Below, in pieces: positions 34,920 through 43,848 of a stretch of DNA of 64,000 bases. Location: NCBI GenBank assembly GCA_024304985.1, contig JAMWZC010000009.1, forward strand, positions 124,001 through 188,000, written 5' to 3'. The notes below the pieces were generated by a model. It saw nothing but the letters and a program-made list of their open reading frames with translations, had not been told where the DNA came from and searched no databases. The DNA is from Paracoccaceae bacterium (lineage in GTDB: Bacteria > Pseudomonadota > Alphaproteobacteria > Rhodobacterales > Rhodobacteraceae). Position 1 is the stretch's first letter, and each line of letters begins with the position of its first letter. Made by a program: the position numbers and the translations under genes.

Positions 34920-35582
34920 TCAGTCAGTTTTGTGACGGGCATCGGCGCTGCGTTTGGCTTTGGCTTTGAGCGCGGCCAGCTTGGCCTTGATCGCCCCGCT
35001 GCGGCGTTTCTGATAGGCGCGGATCAGGGGCACGCTGAGAAAATAGCAGATGGTTGCACAGATCAGACCCGGAATGATGCCGCCGATCAGATAGGGGAAG
35101 AACACCTCGTTGTAGAAGATGGTGAGGTTGTGCCAGTCGGCGGTGCGGTCGGTGAACATCGCCAGAAAGTTGTTCTTGAGCGCGTCACCTGCGTCCATGA
35201 ACTTGCCACCCAGCGAGCGTGCGATGTGATCTTCCGAGGCGGGCGGTTCGCCCAGCAGGAAATAGCCCATCCGCATCGAGACCACGCCAATGGGCACATA
35301 GGTCAGCGGGTTGCCGAAGAAGGTCGCCAGAAGCGAGGCTAGGATGTTGCCGCGCATCACGAAGGCGATCGACGCGGCGGTGATGAAATGCAGCCCGTAA
35401 AAGGGCGTGAATGTGGTGAAGACCCCGGCGAAGATGCCGCGGGCGATCTTTTCCGGCGTGTCGGGCAGGCGGTGCAAGCGGTGGCGGACATATTGCGCGG
35501 CCCGCGTCCAACCGCCGCGCGGCCAGAAGAACTCGGCCACGATCTTCCAGAGCGGGCGCTTATCCCTGCGCTTGAATACCAA
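34920..35582 (-). CDS. DUF2062 domain membrane protein
   Basis: A 220-residue protein with three or four predicted helices. The conserved DUF2062 block includes IARGIFAGVFTTFTPFYGLH and NILASLLATFFGNPLTYVP. The C-terminal 35 residues are strongly basic (KRRSGAIKAKLAALKAKAK). The start is a TTG at 35582 with AAGGG upstream. DUF2062 has no settled function. It sits between RSH and pdxJ, as in related genomes. Confidence 0.88.
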   Translation of the reverse strand: MVFKRRDKRPLWKIVAEFFWPRGGWTRAAQYVRHRLHRLPDTPEKIARGIFAGVFTTFTPFYGLHFITAASIAFVMRGNILASLLATFFGNPLTYVPIGVVSMRMGYFLLGEPPASEDHIARSLGGKFMDAGDALKNNFLAMFTDRTADWHNLTIFYNEVFFPYLIGGIIPGLICATICYFLSVPLIRAYQKRRSGAIKAKLAALKAKAKRSADARHKTD

Positions 35583-35597
35583 GGTCCGACCCTTCCC

Positions 35598-37730
35598 TTA
35601 CCCGTTCAGAGCGCTGGCACGGGACGGGTCCCGGAACCGCTCAACCGCGGCGACATCGCTTTCCGCTTCCAGCGCGGACATCACGGAATGCAGATGTTCC
35701 GCGTCCCGCAATTCGACATCAATCAGCAGACGATAAAAATCTGGTTTGCGATCCACGAATTGCAAGTCCGAGATATTGGCCTTCTGCTCGCCGATCAAGG
35801 TGCAGACGCGCCCCAAAACGCCCGAGTCATTGCCGATGGTCAGGTTCAGCGTGGCTGTATGGATGGGCGGGTGCTTGCCCGAATGCCAATGCAGGTCCAG
35901 CCAGCGGTCGGGCTGATCCTCGTAGGCGGTCAAAGCCTCGCAGTCGATGGCATGGACGACCACGCCTTTGCCACGGAAGGTGATGCCCACGATCCGTTCG
36001 CCGGGAAGCGGCTGACAGCAGCGGGCACGGTCGAAGTTCTGTTCTGGCGACAGGCCGATCACGGCGCGTTTGGTGTCGATCTCGTCGGTCTGATCCGGGG
36101 TCAGATCGGGATAGACCGAGCGGACCACCTCGCGCGCGCTGAGTTCGGCGCTGCCCAGACGGGCCAGCACCTCGTCGCGGCCATCAAGGCGCAGGTGGCG
36201 GGCGGCGGTGTCCAGCACCTTGTCGGTGGCTTTCTTGCCCAGATGTTCAAAGGCCGAGCGCGCCAGTTCATGGCCCAGTTTGATGAAGCGGCCCCGGTCC
36301 ACCTCGCGCAGGGCGCGGCGGATGGCGGCCTTGGCCTTGCCGGTGGTGGCGATCTCAAGCCATGTGGCCTGCGGGATCTGGCCTTGGGCGGTGATGATCT
36401 CGACCGACTGGCCGTTCTTTATCCGCGTCCAGAGCGGCACGCGCATGCCGTCGATCTTGGCGCCCACGCAGGCGTTGCCGATGCGGGTGTGGATCGCATA
36501 GGCGAAGTCGATGGGTGTGGCACCCCGCGGCAGTTTCACCACATCGCCCTTGGGCGTGAAGCAGAAGACCTGATCGGAATACATCTCGAGCTTGACCGCT
36601 TCGAGGAATTCGTCGTGATCCTCCTCGGCGTCGAACTGTTCGGACAGGCCCGCGATCCATTTGGCGGGATCGACGGCGAAGGGGTTCTGGGTGCGCACGC
36701 CGTCGCGATAGGACCAATGCGCGGCCACGCCGGTTTCGGCCACATCATGCATCTGGCGGGTGCGGATCTGCACCTCGACCCGCTTGCCGTCGCGGCCCGA
36801 GACGGTGGTGTGGATCGAGCGGTAGCCGTTGGATTTCGGCTGGCTGATATAGTCCTTGAAGCGGCCCGGCACGGCGCGCCAGCGTTGATGGATCACGCCC
36901 AGCGCGCGGTAGCAGTCTTCTTCGGAAGCGGTGATGACGCGGAAACCGTAGATGTCCGAGAGGCGGGAAAATCCCATCTCCTTTTCCTGCATCTTGCGCC
37001 AGATCGAATAGGGTTTCTTGGCGCGTCCGAAAACCTGCGCCTCGACCCCGGCCTTTTCGAATTCGCTGCGCATGTCGCCGGTGATGCGGTGGATCACATC
37101 GCCGGTTTCCTTTTGCAGCGTGATGAAGCGGCGCATGATCGAGGCGCGGCCTTCGGGGTTCAGGACCTTGAAGGCCAGATCCTCAAGCTCCTCGCGCATC
37201 CATTGCATGCCCATGCGGCCTGCCAGCGGGGCGAAGATGTCCATCGTCTCGCGCGCTTTCTTGGCCTGCTTTTCGGGGCGCATCGCCTTGATCGTGCGCA
37301 TGTTGTGCAGACGGTCGGCCAGCTTGACCAGAATGACCCGCAGATCCTTGGACATGGCCATGAAAAGCTTGCGGAAATTCTCGGCCTGCTGGGTTTCGCT
37401 GGAGGACAGTTGCAGGTTCGTCAGCTTGGTCACGCCATCGACGAGATCCGCGATTTCGGTGCCGAAGCGTGACGCCACTTCGGCATAGGACGCCTTGGTA
37501 TCCTCGATCGTGTCATGCAGCAGGGCTGTGACGATGGTCGCGTCATCCAGCCGTTGTTCGGTCAGGATGGCGGCCACGGCCACGGGATGGGTGAAATAGG
37601 GTTCGCCCGACTGGCGAAACTGGCCCTCATGCAGCGCGCGGCCATAGTCATAGGCCGCGCGGATCAGCGCCTCGTTGGTCTTGGGATTGTAGTTGCGGAC
37701 CAGTGCGATCAGGTCTTCAACCGCGATCAT
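35598..37730 (-). CDS. rsh: bifunctional (p)ppGpp synthetase/hydrolase (RelA/SpoT homologue)
   Basis: A 710-residue RSH protein controlling the stringent response. Domain order is complete. The HD hydrolase has YFTHPVAVAAILTEQ and ALLHDTIEDT (about 45-80). The synthetase follows with GFRVITASEEDCYRALGVIH and KSNGYRSIHTTV. TGS comes next (VFCFTPKGDVVKLPRGATPIDFA, in two contiguous blocks), then the C-terminal ACT domain (LTIGNDSGVLGRVCTLIGEQ). Alphaproteobacteria generally have one such bifunctional enzyme. It follows rpoZ by 29 bp. Confidence 0.96.
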   Translation of the reverse strand: MIAVEDLIALVRNYNPKTNEALIRAAYDYGRALHEGQFRQSGEPYFTHPVAVAAILTEQRLDDATIVTALLHDTIEDTKASYAEVASRFGTEIADLVDGVTKLTNLQLSSSETQQAENFRKLFMAMSKDLRVILVKLADRLHNMRTIKAMRPEKQAKKARETMDIFAPLAGRMGMQWMREELEDLAFKVLNPEGRASIMRRFITLQKETGDVIHRITGDMRSEFEKAGVEAQVFGRAKKPYSIWRKMQEKEMGFSRLSDIYGFRVITASEEDCYRALGVIHQRWRAVPGRFKDYISQPKSNGYRSIHTTVSGRDGKRVEVQIRTRQMHDVAETGVAAHWSYRDGVRTQNPFAVDPAKWIAGLSEQFDAEEDHDEFLEAVKLEMYSDQVFCFTPKGDVVKLPRGATPIDFAYAIHTRIGNACVGAKIDGMRVPLWTRIKNGQSVEIITAQGQIPQATWLEIATTGKAKAAIRRALREVDRGRFIKLGHELARSAFEHLGKKATDKVLDTAARHLRLDGRDEVLARLGSAELSAREVVRSVYPDLTPDQTDEIDTKRAVIGLSPEQNFDRARCCQPLPGERIVGITFRGKGVVVHAIDCEALTAYEDQPDRWLDLHWHSGKHPPIHTATLNLTIGNDSGVLGRVCTLIGEQKANISDLQFVDRKPDFYRLLIDVELRDAEHLHSVMSALEAESDVAAVERFRDPSRASALNG

Positions 37731-37759
37731 TTAGTCCGCATCCTTTCTGCGCGCGGGCC

Positions 37760-38119
37760 TCAGCCCTGGCCCTGGGCTTCCATCAGGGCGCGCAGCAGTT
37801 TCTCTTCGGACATGTCGTCATCCATCGGCTTGTCCGCCGGCTCGCCACCGCCCATCAGGAGGGCCATCGAATCATCTTCGGGCTCGTCAACCTCGATCTG
37901 GTGCTGGTTCGATTCGATCAGGCGTTCGCGCAGTTCCGCGGCGGATTGCGTCTCTTCGGCGATTTCCCGCAGGGCGACGACGGGGTTCTTGTCCTTGTCA
38001 CGATCCACGGTAATCTGCGCGCCAGCGGTGATTTCACGGGCGCGATGCGCCGCAAGCATCACCAGTTCGAACCGGTTCGGAACCTTGTCTACGCAGTCTT
38101 CAACGGTTACGCGGGCCAT
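37760..38119 (-). CDS. rpoZ: RNA polymerase omega subunit
   Basis: A 119-residue omega subunit. The N-terminal [20 protein letters not shown] and AHRAREI are the conserved core that wraps the beta' C-terminus; omega also forms part of the ppGpp site. The acidic C-terminal extension is usual in this family. GGAGTG precedes the ATG. Its position directly upstream of RSH links the ppGpp target and its enzyme. Confidence 0.96.
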   Translation of the reverse strand: MARVTVEDCVDKVPNRFELVMLAAHRAREITAGAQITVDRDKDKNPVVALREIAEETQSAAELRERLIESNQHQIEVDEPEDDSMALLMGGGEPADKPMDDDMSEEKLLRALMEAQGQG

Positions 38120-38212
38120 GAGAGCACTCCAATCAGCGGATGTCGTGTCGATACATGCTGTGATGCATCAGAAACCCGCTATTTAGGCTGGATCGGAGGC
38201 GGATACAAGCCG

Positions 38213-38779
38213 CTATTCCTGTGGCCGGACCTCGGCCCGTGCGGCGGCAGGCAAGGCCGCGCACATCTGTGCCACGCTTTGCCCGGTCAGCGGATGCACC
38301 CAGTCCGGCGCGATGTCGGCGAGCGGAATCAGCACGAAGGCGCGGTCCTGCAGGCGCGGATGGGGCAGGATCAGCCGATCCGGCACCGCCTCGACCTGCC
38401 GGTCGGGCGGCAGGCTGCGCCACAGGGCCTGCGTCGCGGCATCGGGACGCACAAGATCACCGGCAGCCAGCAGATCCAGATCCAGCGTCCGCATCCCCCA
38501 GCGCTGCGTGCGCTTTCGCCCGTGACGCGCCTCGATCCGGTGCAGCAGCGCAAGCATTTGCGACGGGTCCAGATCGCTTGCCAGTCGGGCGGCGGCATTC
38601 ACGTAATCAGGTCCGGCCCCAGCGGGGAAACAGGGCGTATCGAAGAAACGGCTGACCGCCAGCAGGATCACCCCCGCGGCCTCAAGATCAGACAGGGCCG
38701 CAGCCAGTGTGTGCGCCGGTGTTCCCTGATCGGATGGCAGATTGCCGCCCAGAGCGATAAGGTAATGATGATTGGGCAT
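38213..38779 (-). CDS. folK: 2-amino-4-hydroxy-6-hydroxymethyldihydropteridine diphosphokinase
   Basis: A 188-residue HPPK of folate synthesis, which pyrophosphorylates the pterin with ATP. YLIALGGNLPSDQG at the start, RFFDTPCFPAGAGPDYVNAA in the middle and the signature RWGMRTLDLDLL are present. The start at 38779 gives the family N-terminus; 42 further in-frame codons upstream have no support. It is divergent from the NYN-domain gene and followed by rpoZ on the same strand. Confidence 0.95.
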   Translation of the reverse strand: MPNHHYLIALGGNLPSDQGTPAHTLAAALSDLEAAGVILLAVSRFFDTPCFPAGAGPDYVNAAARLASDLDPSQMLALLHRIEARHGRKRTQRWGMRTLDLDLLAAGDLVRPDAATQALWRSLPPDRQVEAVPDRLILPHPRLQDRAFVLIPLADIAPDWVHPLTGQSVAQMCAALPAAARAEVRPQE

Positions 38780-38788
38780 GATCTCGCA

Positions 38789-38831
38789 ACTATCCTTCGA
38801 TAGTCCCATATGCACTTGCGACTTATGGGAC
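38789..38831. promoter_or_regulatory. inverted repeats in the folK/NYN divergent gap
   Basis: ACTATC, 4 nt, GATAGT (38789-38804) overlaps GTCCCATA (38803-38810) facing TATGGGAC (38824-38831) across 13 nt. The second pair has the same GTCCCA/TGGGAC core as the palindromes at 7700 and 50451. They lie 10-50 bp upstream of folK. Confidence 0.4.
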
Positions 38832-38953
38832 AACGGCCTAATTTCCGCTTTGCCTGTCGCATATTTTACACCCACGGACCATTCTTTATACGCGTACCCA
38901 CCCACTCACACTCACGGACCCCGCGACACGGCGTCTACTCGGAAGGACCATTT

Positions 38954-39526
38954 ATGTTTTACAAAGACGAACGGCTGGCGCTGTTCATCGATGGATCAAA
39001 CCTATACGCCGCCGCACGGTCGCTTGGGTTCGATATCGACTACAAACTACTCCGGCAGGAATTCATGCGTCGCGGCAAACTCGTGCGGGCCTTTTATTAC
39101 ACCGCATTGCTTGAAAACGACGAATACTCGCCGATACGCCCCCTCGTGGACTGGTTGCATTACAACGGCTACACGATGGTCACCAAGCCTGCCAAGGAAT
39201 ATACGGACAGTCAGGGCCGTCGCAAGGTCAAGGGCAACATGGACATCGAACTGACCGTCGATGCGATGGAGCTGGCACCGCGCGTGGATCACATTGTCCT
39301 GTTTTCGGGCGATGGCGATTTCCGCCCTCTGATCGAAAGCCTGCAACGCCAGGGCGTGCGGGTTTCGGTCGTTTCGACGATCCGCAGCCAGCCGCCGATG
39401 ATCGCGGACGAGTTGCGCCGGCAAGCCGACAATTTCATCGAACTGGATGAGCTTAAGGACGTGATCGGACGCCCGCCCCGCGATGTTCCCGCGCCCCGCG
39501 AGGGGATGGGCGATCAGGCGGGCTGA
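38954..39526 (+). CDS. NYN domain (LabA/DUF88, PIN-like) protein
   Basis: A 190-residue NYN domain protein, a PIN-fold predicted metal-dependent RNase. The acidic active-site positions are visible in ALFIDGSNLYAAAR, GNMDIELTVDAME and LFSGDGDFRPLIESL. Length matches single-domain LabA-like proteins. GGAAGGACC precedes the ATG at 38954. It is divergent from folK and has its own terminator. The RNA target is unknown. Confidence 0.92.
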   Translation: MFYKDERLALFIDGSNLYAAARSLGFDIDYKLLRQEFMRRGKLVRAFYYTALLENDEYSPIRPLVDWLHYNGYTMVTKPAKEYTDSQGRRKVKGNMDIELTVDAMELAPRVDHIVLFSGDGDFRPLIESLQRQGVRVSVVSTIRSQPPMIADELRRQADNFIELDELKDVIGRPPRDVPAPREGMGDQAG

Positions 39527-39560
39527 GGTCAGGTCAAAAGCTGTGAGCCATGCACATTGA

Positions 39561-39587
39561 AGAGGCGCCTGACGGGCGCCTCTTTCG
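39561..39587 (+). terminator. terminator after the NYN-domain gene
   Basis: AGAGGCGCC (39561-39569) pairs with GGCGCCTCT (39575-39583), loop TGACG, followed by TTCGTT. The convergent cytochrome gene ends 50 bp further on. Confidence 0.8.
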
Positions 39588-39637
39588 TTGTGGGAAGGCG
39601 GGTTTCTGGGGTGCCGTCCCCAAGCGCGGTGCGCGCC

Positions 39638-40084
39638 CTAGTCCAGCGCGGCGTCGCGGTTGATGCGGTCGTGAATCTCGATCACGCGGGATGGCCATGT
39701 GCTTTTGATATAGGCCAGCACGGCGGCGATCTCTGTGTCGGACAGGATTCCGTCATAGCCGCCCATCCGGCTGCGGTAGCCATTTCCGACGATGGCCTCG
39801 ATCCCGTATTTTGTGATGTCGAACAGTTGCTGGTCCGGGTGATGCCAGGTATGGCCGCTGGGATCGTGGGGAGGCGCGGGCAGATAGCCGTCGGCATCGC
39901 GGCTTTGCCAATCCGGCTGACCCTGCAACCTGTCGCCGTGGCAGGCGGCGCAGTGATCGGCATAGACCGCCTGCCCTTGCGCCACAGCCTCCGGGTCTTG
40001 CCATGGCAGAAAGCCTGCCGCGTCTTCGGCCCAGGCCGGGGTGGTTGCTGCCGCCATGATCGCCACTAACAGTCTGCTGCGCAT
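39638..40084 (-). CDS. periplasmic monoheme c-type cytochrome
   Basis: A 148-residue class I cytochrome c. A signal peptide (1-19, ending TPAWA) is followed by one heme site CAACH within YADHCAACHGDRLQG. A likely axial Met lies in RSRMGGYDGILSD, and a final helix has EIAAVLAYIKSTWP. The start at 40084 has AAAGGATC upstream; an earlier in-frame start lacks signal-peptide character. It resembles small cytochromes c that accept electrons from dehydrogenases. Its partner is not in the neighbourhood. It is divergent from ispH. Confidence 0.9.
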   Translation of the reverse strand: MRSRLLVAIMAAATTPAWAEDAAGFLPWQDPEAVAQGQAVYADHCAACHGDRLQGQPDWQSRDADGYLPAPPHDPSGHTWHHPDQQLFDITKYGIEAIVGNGYRSRMGGYDGILSDTEIAAVLAYIKSTWPSRVIEIHDRINRDAALD

Positions 40085-40229
40085 CTTGATCCTTTGACTT
40101 TTGTCCGGTGACAGCATCCGCCACAGGGTCGCCCCTCGCAAGTCACAGCCCCGTGACGCGGCCACGCCCTTCTGGGGGCTGGACCCGAGGCGCATCAGGC
40201 TTTACCTCTGGCAGCAACAGGAGACCGCG

Positions 40230-41180
40230 ATGACGAAACCGCCCCTTACCCTTTATCTGGCCGCCCCGCGCGGGTTCTGCGCCGGTGTGGACCGTGCCAT
40301 CAAGATCGTCGAGATGGCGCTGGAAAAATGGGGCGCGCCCGTCTTTGTGCGGCACGAGATCGTGCATAACAAGTTCGTGGTCGATGGGTTGCGCGCCAAG
40401 GGGGCGGTTTTCGTCGAGGAGTTGGACGAGGTGCCTGGTGATCGTCCGGTGATCTTTTCCGCGCATGGCGTGCCGAAATCGGTGCCTGCGGCGGCGCATG
40501 CGCGCGAGATGATCTATGTGGACGCGACCTGCCCCCTTGTCAGCAAGGTGCATATCGAGGCGGAGCGGCATCACGAGAACGGGTTGCAGATCGTGATGAT
40601 CGGCCATGCGGGGCATCCCGAGACCGTCGGGACCATGGGGCAGTTGCCCGCGGGCGAGGTCTTGCTGGTCGAGGTGCCCGAGGACGTGGCGAGGTTGCAG
40701 GTGCGCGATCCGGGCAAGCTGGCCTTTGTGACGCAGACCACGCTGTCGGTGGATGATACCGCCGCAGTGGTCGAGGCGTTGAAGGCGCGGTTTCCGGGGA
40801 TCGTCGGGCCGCACAAGGAAGACATCTGCTACGCCACCACCAACCGGCAGGAGGCCGTCAAGGCGATGGCCCCCAGATGCGACGCCATGCTGGTGGTGGG
40901 GGCGCCCAATTCGTCGAACTCGAAACGTCTGGTCGAGGTGGGGGCAAGGGCGGGTTGCGCCTATGCGCAACTGGTGCAGCGAGCGAGCGATATCGACTGG
41001 CGGGCGCTGGAGGGGATTTCCAGCATCGGCATCACGGCGGGGGCATCTGCACCCGATGTGCTGATCACCGAGGTGGTGGACGCGTTCCGCGACCGCTTTG
41101 ACGTCACGGTGGAACAGGTCGTCACCGCCGAGGAGAATGTGGAATTCAAGGTGCCGCGCGTGTTGCGGCAACCGGCCTGA
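40230..41180 (+). CDS. ispH: 4-hydroxy-3-methylbut-2-enyl diphosphate reductase
   Basis: A 316-residue IspH, the last enzyme of the MEP isoprenoid pathway, producing IPP and DMAPP. The three cluster cysteines are in [24 protein letters not shown] and [28 protein letters not shown] and [12 protein letters not shown] are the other family blocks. The start at 40230 has CAGGAG upstream. It is the first of a rightward run through the TRIC gene. Confidence 0.97.
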   Translation: MTKPPLTLYLAAPRGFCAGVDRAIKIVEMALEKWGAPVFVRHEIVHNKFVVDGLRAKGAVFVEELDEVPGDRPVIFSAHGVPKSVPAAAHAREMIYVDATCPLVSKVHIEAERHHENGLQIVMIGHAGHPETVGTMGQLPAGEVLLVEVPEDVARLQVRDPGKLAFVTQTTLSVDDTAAVVEALKARFPGIVGPHKEDICYATTNRQEAVKAMAPRCDAMLVVGAPNSSNSKRLVEVGARAGCAYAQLVQRASDIDWRALEGISSIGITAGASAPDVLITEVVDAFRDRFDVTVEQVVTAEENVEFKVPRVLRQPA

Positions 41181-41188
41181 GTCGGGTG

Positions 41189-41641
41189 ATGCAAGGGGTG
41201 CCCCGTTCCGCGCTGCTGCTGGGTCTGGCGGGGTTGATCCCCTTTGTCTGGGGGGCGCTGACCGTGTTGTCGGAGCCGTTGAACGCATGGAGCGCGCAGA
41301 CTTTTGGCGGGCGGTTCACCGGGCCGTATATCGGCCTGTTCTATGGCGCTGTGATCCTGTCCTTCATGTCCGGCGTGCTTTGGGGTTTTGCCACCAAGGC
41401 CAGCGGGGCGGTGGCGGCCTCGGGCTATGTCATGTCGGTGATCCCGGCGTTATGGGCGTTTTTCATGACGGGGGGCGGGCCGGTCAGTGCCGCGATCAGC
41501 CTGATGGCGGGTTTCACGGGGCTGCTGGCGCTGGACTGGATGTTCTGGAAACAGGGCTTGGCCCCGGCATGGTGGATGCATCTGCGGGTTCTGCTGACCG
41601 CGATCGTCGTGATCTGTCTGGCAGTCGTGGCCTTCGCCTGA
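41189..41641 (+). CDS. DUF3429 domain membrane protein
   Basis: A 150-residue protein with about five hydrophobic helices and the DUF3429 pattern (LLLGLAGLIPFVWGAL and YGAVILSFMSGVLWGFA). Function unknown. It follows ispH by 8 bp. A GTG one codon before the ATG is equally possible as start. Confidence 0.85.
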   Translation: MQGVPRSALLLGLAGLIPFVWGALTVLSEPLNAWSAQTFGGRFTGPYIGLFYGAVILSFMSGVLWGFATKASGAVAASGYVMSVIPALWAFFMTGGGPVSAAISLMAGFTGLLALDWMFWKQGLAPAWWMHLRVLLTAIVVICLAVVAFA

Positions 41642-41676
41642 CATAGAGGGACCACTGATTTACGCGGAGCGGCGCC

Positions 41677-42297
41677 ATGGCCCAGATGACCCTTTATTCG
41701 ATGCCCTCATCCGGCAACAGCTACAAGGTGCGGTTGCTGCTGGCCCTGCTGGGGCGGGATTATGTGCATGTGGCCTGTGAGGCGGGATCGCCCGCGCTGG
41801 CTGAAGCCAAGGCCGAGGGTAAAGCCCCGCTGGGCAAGCTGCCCGTGCTGCATCTGGCGGATGGGCGGGTGCTGAACGAATCCGATGCGATTCTGTGGTA
41901 TCTGGGCGCGGGCACGGATTGGGTGCCACGCGATCCCTATGATCAGGCGCGGATGCTGTCCTGGATGTTCTTTGAGCAGAACCGCCACGAGCCGGTCATT
42001 GCGGTGCGGGCCGCGCTGCTGTGCTATCCGGAGCGTGCACATCTGGCCACGCCCGAGCGTCTGTCCGCCTTGCTGGAAGAAGGCCATGCGCTGCTGGCGC
42101 TGATGGAGGATGGCTTGCAGGGGGGCGCGTGGTTTTGCGGGGACAGGCCGACCATCGCGGATATCGCCCTTTACGGCTATACCTGCACGGCGGGCACCCG
42201 CGGCGGCTTCGACATGGCGCGGTTTCCGGGCTTGCAGGCGTGGTGCGCGCGCATGGCCGCCCTGCCCGGCTATGTCACCTTGGAGCATCAGCCATGA
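41677..42297 (+). CDS. glutathione S-transferase family protein
   Basis: A 206-residue GST. The N-terminal thioredoxin-like domain has [20 protein letters not shown] with the likely catalytic Ser near residue 10. [22 protein letters not shown] contains the cis-Pro and glutathione-binding NESDAI; it is given here as two contiguous motifs. The helical C-terminal domain contains [17 protein letters not shown], the GST N-capping box. It conjugates or transfers glutathione; the substrate is unknown. Its stop overlaps the rnhA start (ATGA). Confidence 0.9.
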   Translation: MAQMTLYSMPSSGNSYKVRLLLALLGRDYVHVACEAGSPALAEAKAEGKAPLGKLPVLHLADGRVLNESDAILWYLGAGTDWVPRDPYDQARMLSWMFFEQNRHEPVIAVRAALLCYPERAHLATPERLSALLEEGHALLALMEDGLQGGAWFCGDRPTIADIALYGYTCTAGTRGGFDMARFPGLQAWCARMAALPGYVTLEHQP

Positions 42298-42764
42298 CCC
42301 GGCTTTATGCCTATACGGACGGGGCCTGTTCGGGCAATCCCGGCCCCGGCGGCTGGGGCGCGCTGATGCGGGCCATCCGCGATGGCAAGATCATCAAGGA
42401 GCGCGAGTTGAACGGCGGCGAGGCCGATACGACCAACAACCGGATGGAGTTGCTGGCCGCGATCAACGCGCTGGAGGCGTTGGAACGGCCCAGCGAGATC
42501 ACGATCGTCACCGACAGCGCCTATGTGAAGAACGGCGTGACCGCGTGGATCCATGGCTGGAAAAAGAACGGCTGGCGCACGGCGGACAAGAAACCCGTCA
42601 AGAATGTCGAACTGTGGCAGCGCCTGGATGTGGCGCAGGCGCGGCACAAGGTGACGTGGGAATGGGTCAAGGGCCATGCCGGGCACCCCGAGAACGAGCG
42701 CGCGGACGAGTTGGCGCGCGCCGGGATGGCCCCTTTCAAGGTCAACGGGAAGGCGGGACGATGA
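42294..42764 (+). CDS. rnhA: ribonuclease HI
   Basis: A 156-residue RNase HI, which removes RNA from RNA-DNA hybrids. The catalytic acids are Asp9 ([16 protein letters not shown]), Glu52 (NNRMELLAA), Asp74 (VTDSAYV) and Asp138 (ENERADELA), with the loop His near 128. It is coupled to the GST gene upstream and to the TRIC gene downstream, each by a 4-nt ATGA overlap. Confidence 0.97.
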   Translation: MTRLYAYTDGACSGNPGPGGWGALMRAIRDGKIIKERELNGGEADTTNNRMELLAAINALEALERPSEITIVTDSAYVKNGVTAWIHGWKKNGWRTADKKPVKNVELWQRLDVAQARHKVTWEWVKGHAGHPENERADELARAGMAPFKVNGKAGR

Positions 42765-43384
42765 CCTTGCTGGTGCTGCTGGACTATGCCTCGGTTCTGG
42801 TTTTCGCGCTGACCGGGGCGCTGGTCGCGTCGCGCGCGCAGTTGGATATCGTGGGGTTTTTCTTCATCGCCTGCCTGACGGCGGTCGGCGGCGGCACCTT
42901 GCGCGATGTGCTGCTGAACCGCGAGTTCGTGTTCTGGGTGGCCGAGCCCACCTATATCGCCATAGCCTGCACGGCGGCGCTGGTGGTGTTTTTCACCGCC
43001 CATCTTCTGGAAAGCCGCTACCGCGCGCTGATCTGGCTGGACAGTCTGGCGCTGGCGGTGGCCGTGCCTGCGGGCGTGGGTGTGGCCATGGGGCTGGGGC
43101 AGCCTGCGGCCATCGTGCTGATCATGGGGATGGTGACGGGCTGTCTGGGCGGGCTGATGCGCGATGTCGTCTGCAACGAGGTGCCCTTGGTGTTGAAACA
43201 GGGGGAGCTTTACGCCTCGGCGGCCTTTGCGGGGGCGGGGGCGGCGTTGATCGCGCGCGAGGCGGGGGCGGATACGCTGACGGCACTGGCGTCTTGCGCT
43301 GTGCTGACATGGGTGCTGCGTGCCGGATCGCTGGCCTTTGGCTGGCGGTTGCCGGTTTACAAAAGCCGCCCGCCCAAGGTCTGA
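42761..43384 (+). CDS. trimeric intracellular cation (TRIC) channel family protein (YadS/UPF0126)
   Basis: A 207-residue membrane protein with seven predicted helices in two repeats. The repeat signature is [12 protein letters not shown] (about 41-52) and [16 protein letters not shown] (127-142), the paired glycine-rich helices of the UPF0126/TRIC fold. Bacterial TRIC proteins conduct monovalent cations. The start overlaps rnhA by 4 nt. Confidence 0.93.
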   Translation: MTLLVLLDYASVLVFALTGALVASRAQLDIVGFFFIACLTAVGGGTLRDVLLNREFVFWVAEPTYIAIACTAALVVFFTAHLLESRYRALIWLDSLALAVAVPAGVGVAMGLGQPAAIVLIMGMVTGCLGGLMRDVVCNEVPLVLKQGELYASAAFAGAGAALIAREAGADTLTALASCAVLTWVLRAGSLAFGWRLPVYKSRPPKV

Positions 43385-43494
43385 CCCTCGGATAACGCGG
43401 GCCTGACGCCGATGTTATCGGGGGGAGATTGCGGCGCGACCTGCCCTTTCCCATCTGCGGGATGTTCTGGTGCTTCACGTTGAAAGGACATCCC

Positions 43495-43827
43495 ATGCGC
43501 CATCTGTTTCTGACTGCCGCGATTGCCCTTGTTGCCCTGCCTGCCCATGCACAGAAAGACACCACGCCCATTGCTTTGGCAGAGCGGGGCAGCATGGTGA
43601 CGGTGCAGGGCATCGTTGCCCGTATTCTGGACGAGGACACGTTCCGCCTGTCCGATGACAGCGGGGATATCCGGGTCTATGTCGGGCCGACCTACGTGCC
43701 GGCCGATGTCGGCGAAGCGGTCACGGTGCATGGCTTCGTGGATGACGACCTTGGCCCGCGCGAGATCTATGCCCGCAGCCTGACCCGTGCCGATGGCGAG
43801 GTCGTGACCTTCGATCACCGTTACTGA
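43495..43827 (+). CDS. NirD/YgiW/YdeI-type OB-fold periplasmic protein
   Basis: A 110-residue exported protein. A signal peptide (1-19, ending LPAHA) precedes a bacterial OB-fold domain (VTVQGIVARILDEDTFRLSD and DIRVYVGP). Related YgiW/YdeI proteins protect against peroxide or cationic stress. GAAAGGACATCCC precedes the ATG at 43495. It converges with the GMC gene, ending 21 bp from it. Confidence 0.85.
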   Translation: MRHLFLTAAIALVALPAHAQKDTTPIALAERGSMVTVQGIVARILDEDTFRLSDDSGDIRVYVGPTYVPADVGEAVTVHGFVDDDLGPREIYARSLTRADGEVVTFDHRY

Positions 43828-43848
43828 AAGCTTGGCCCGGCGCGCCTG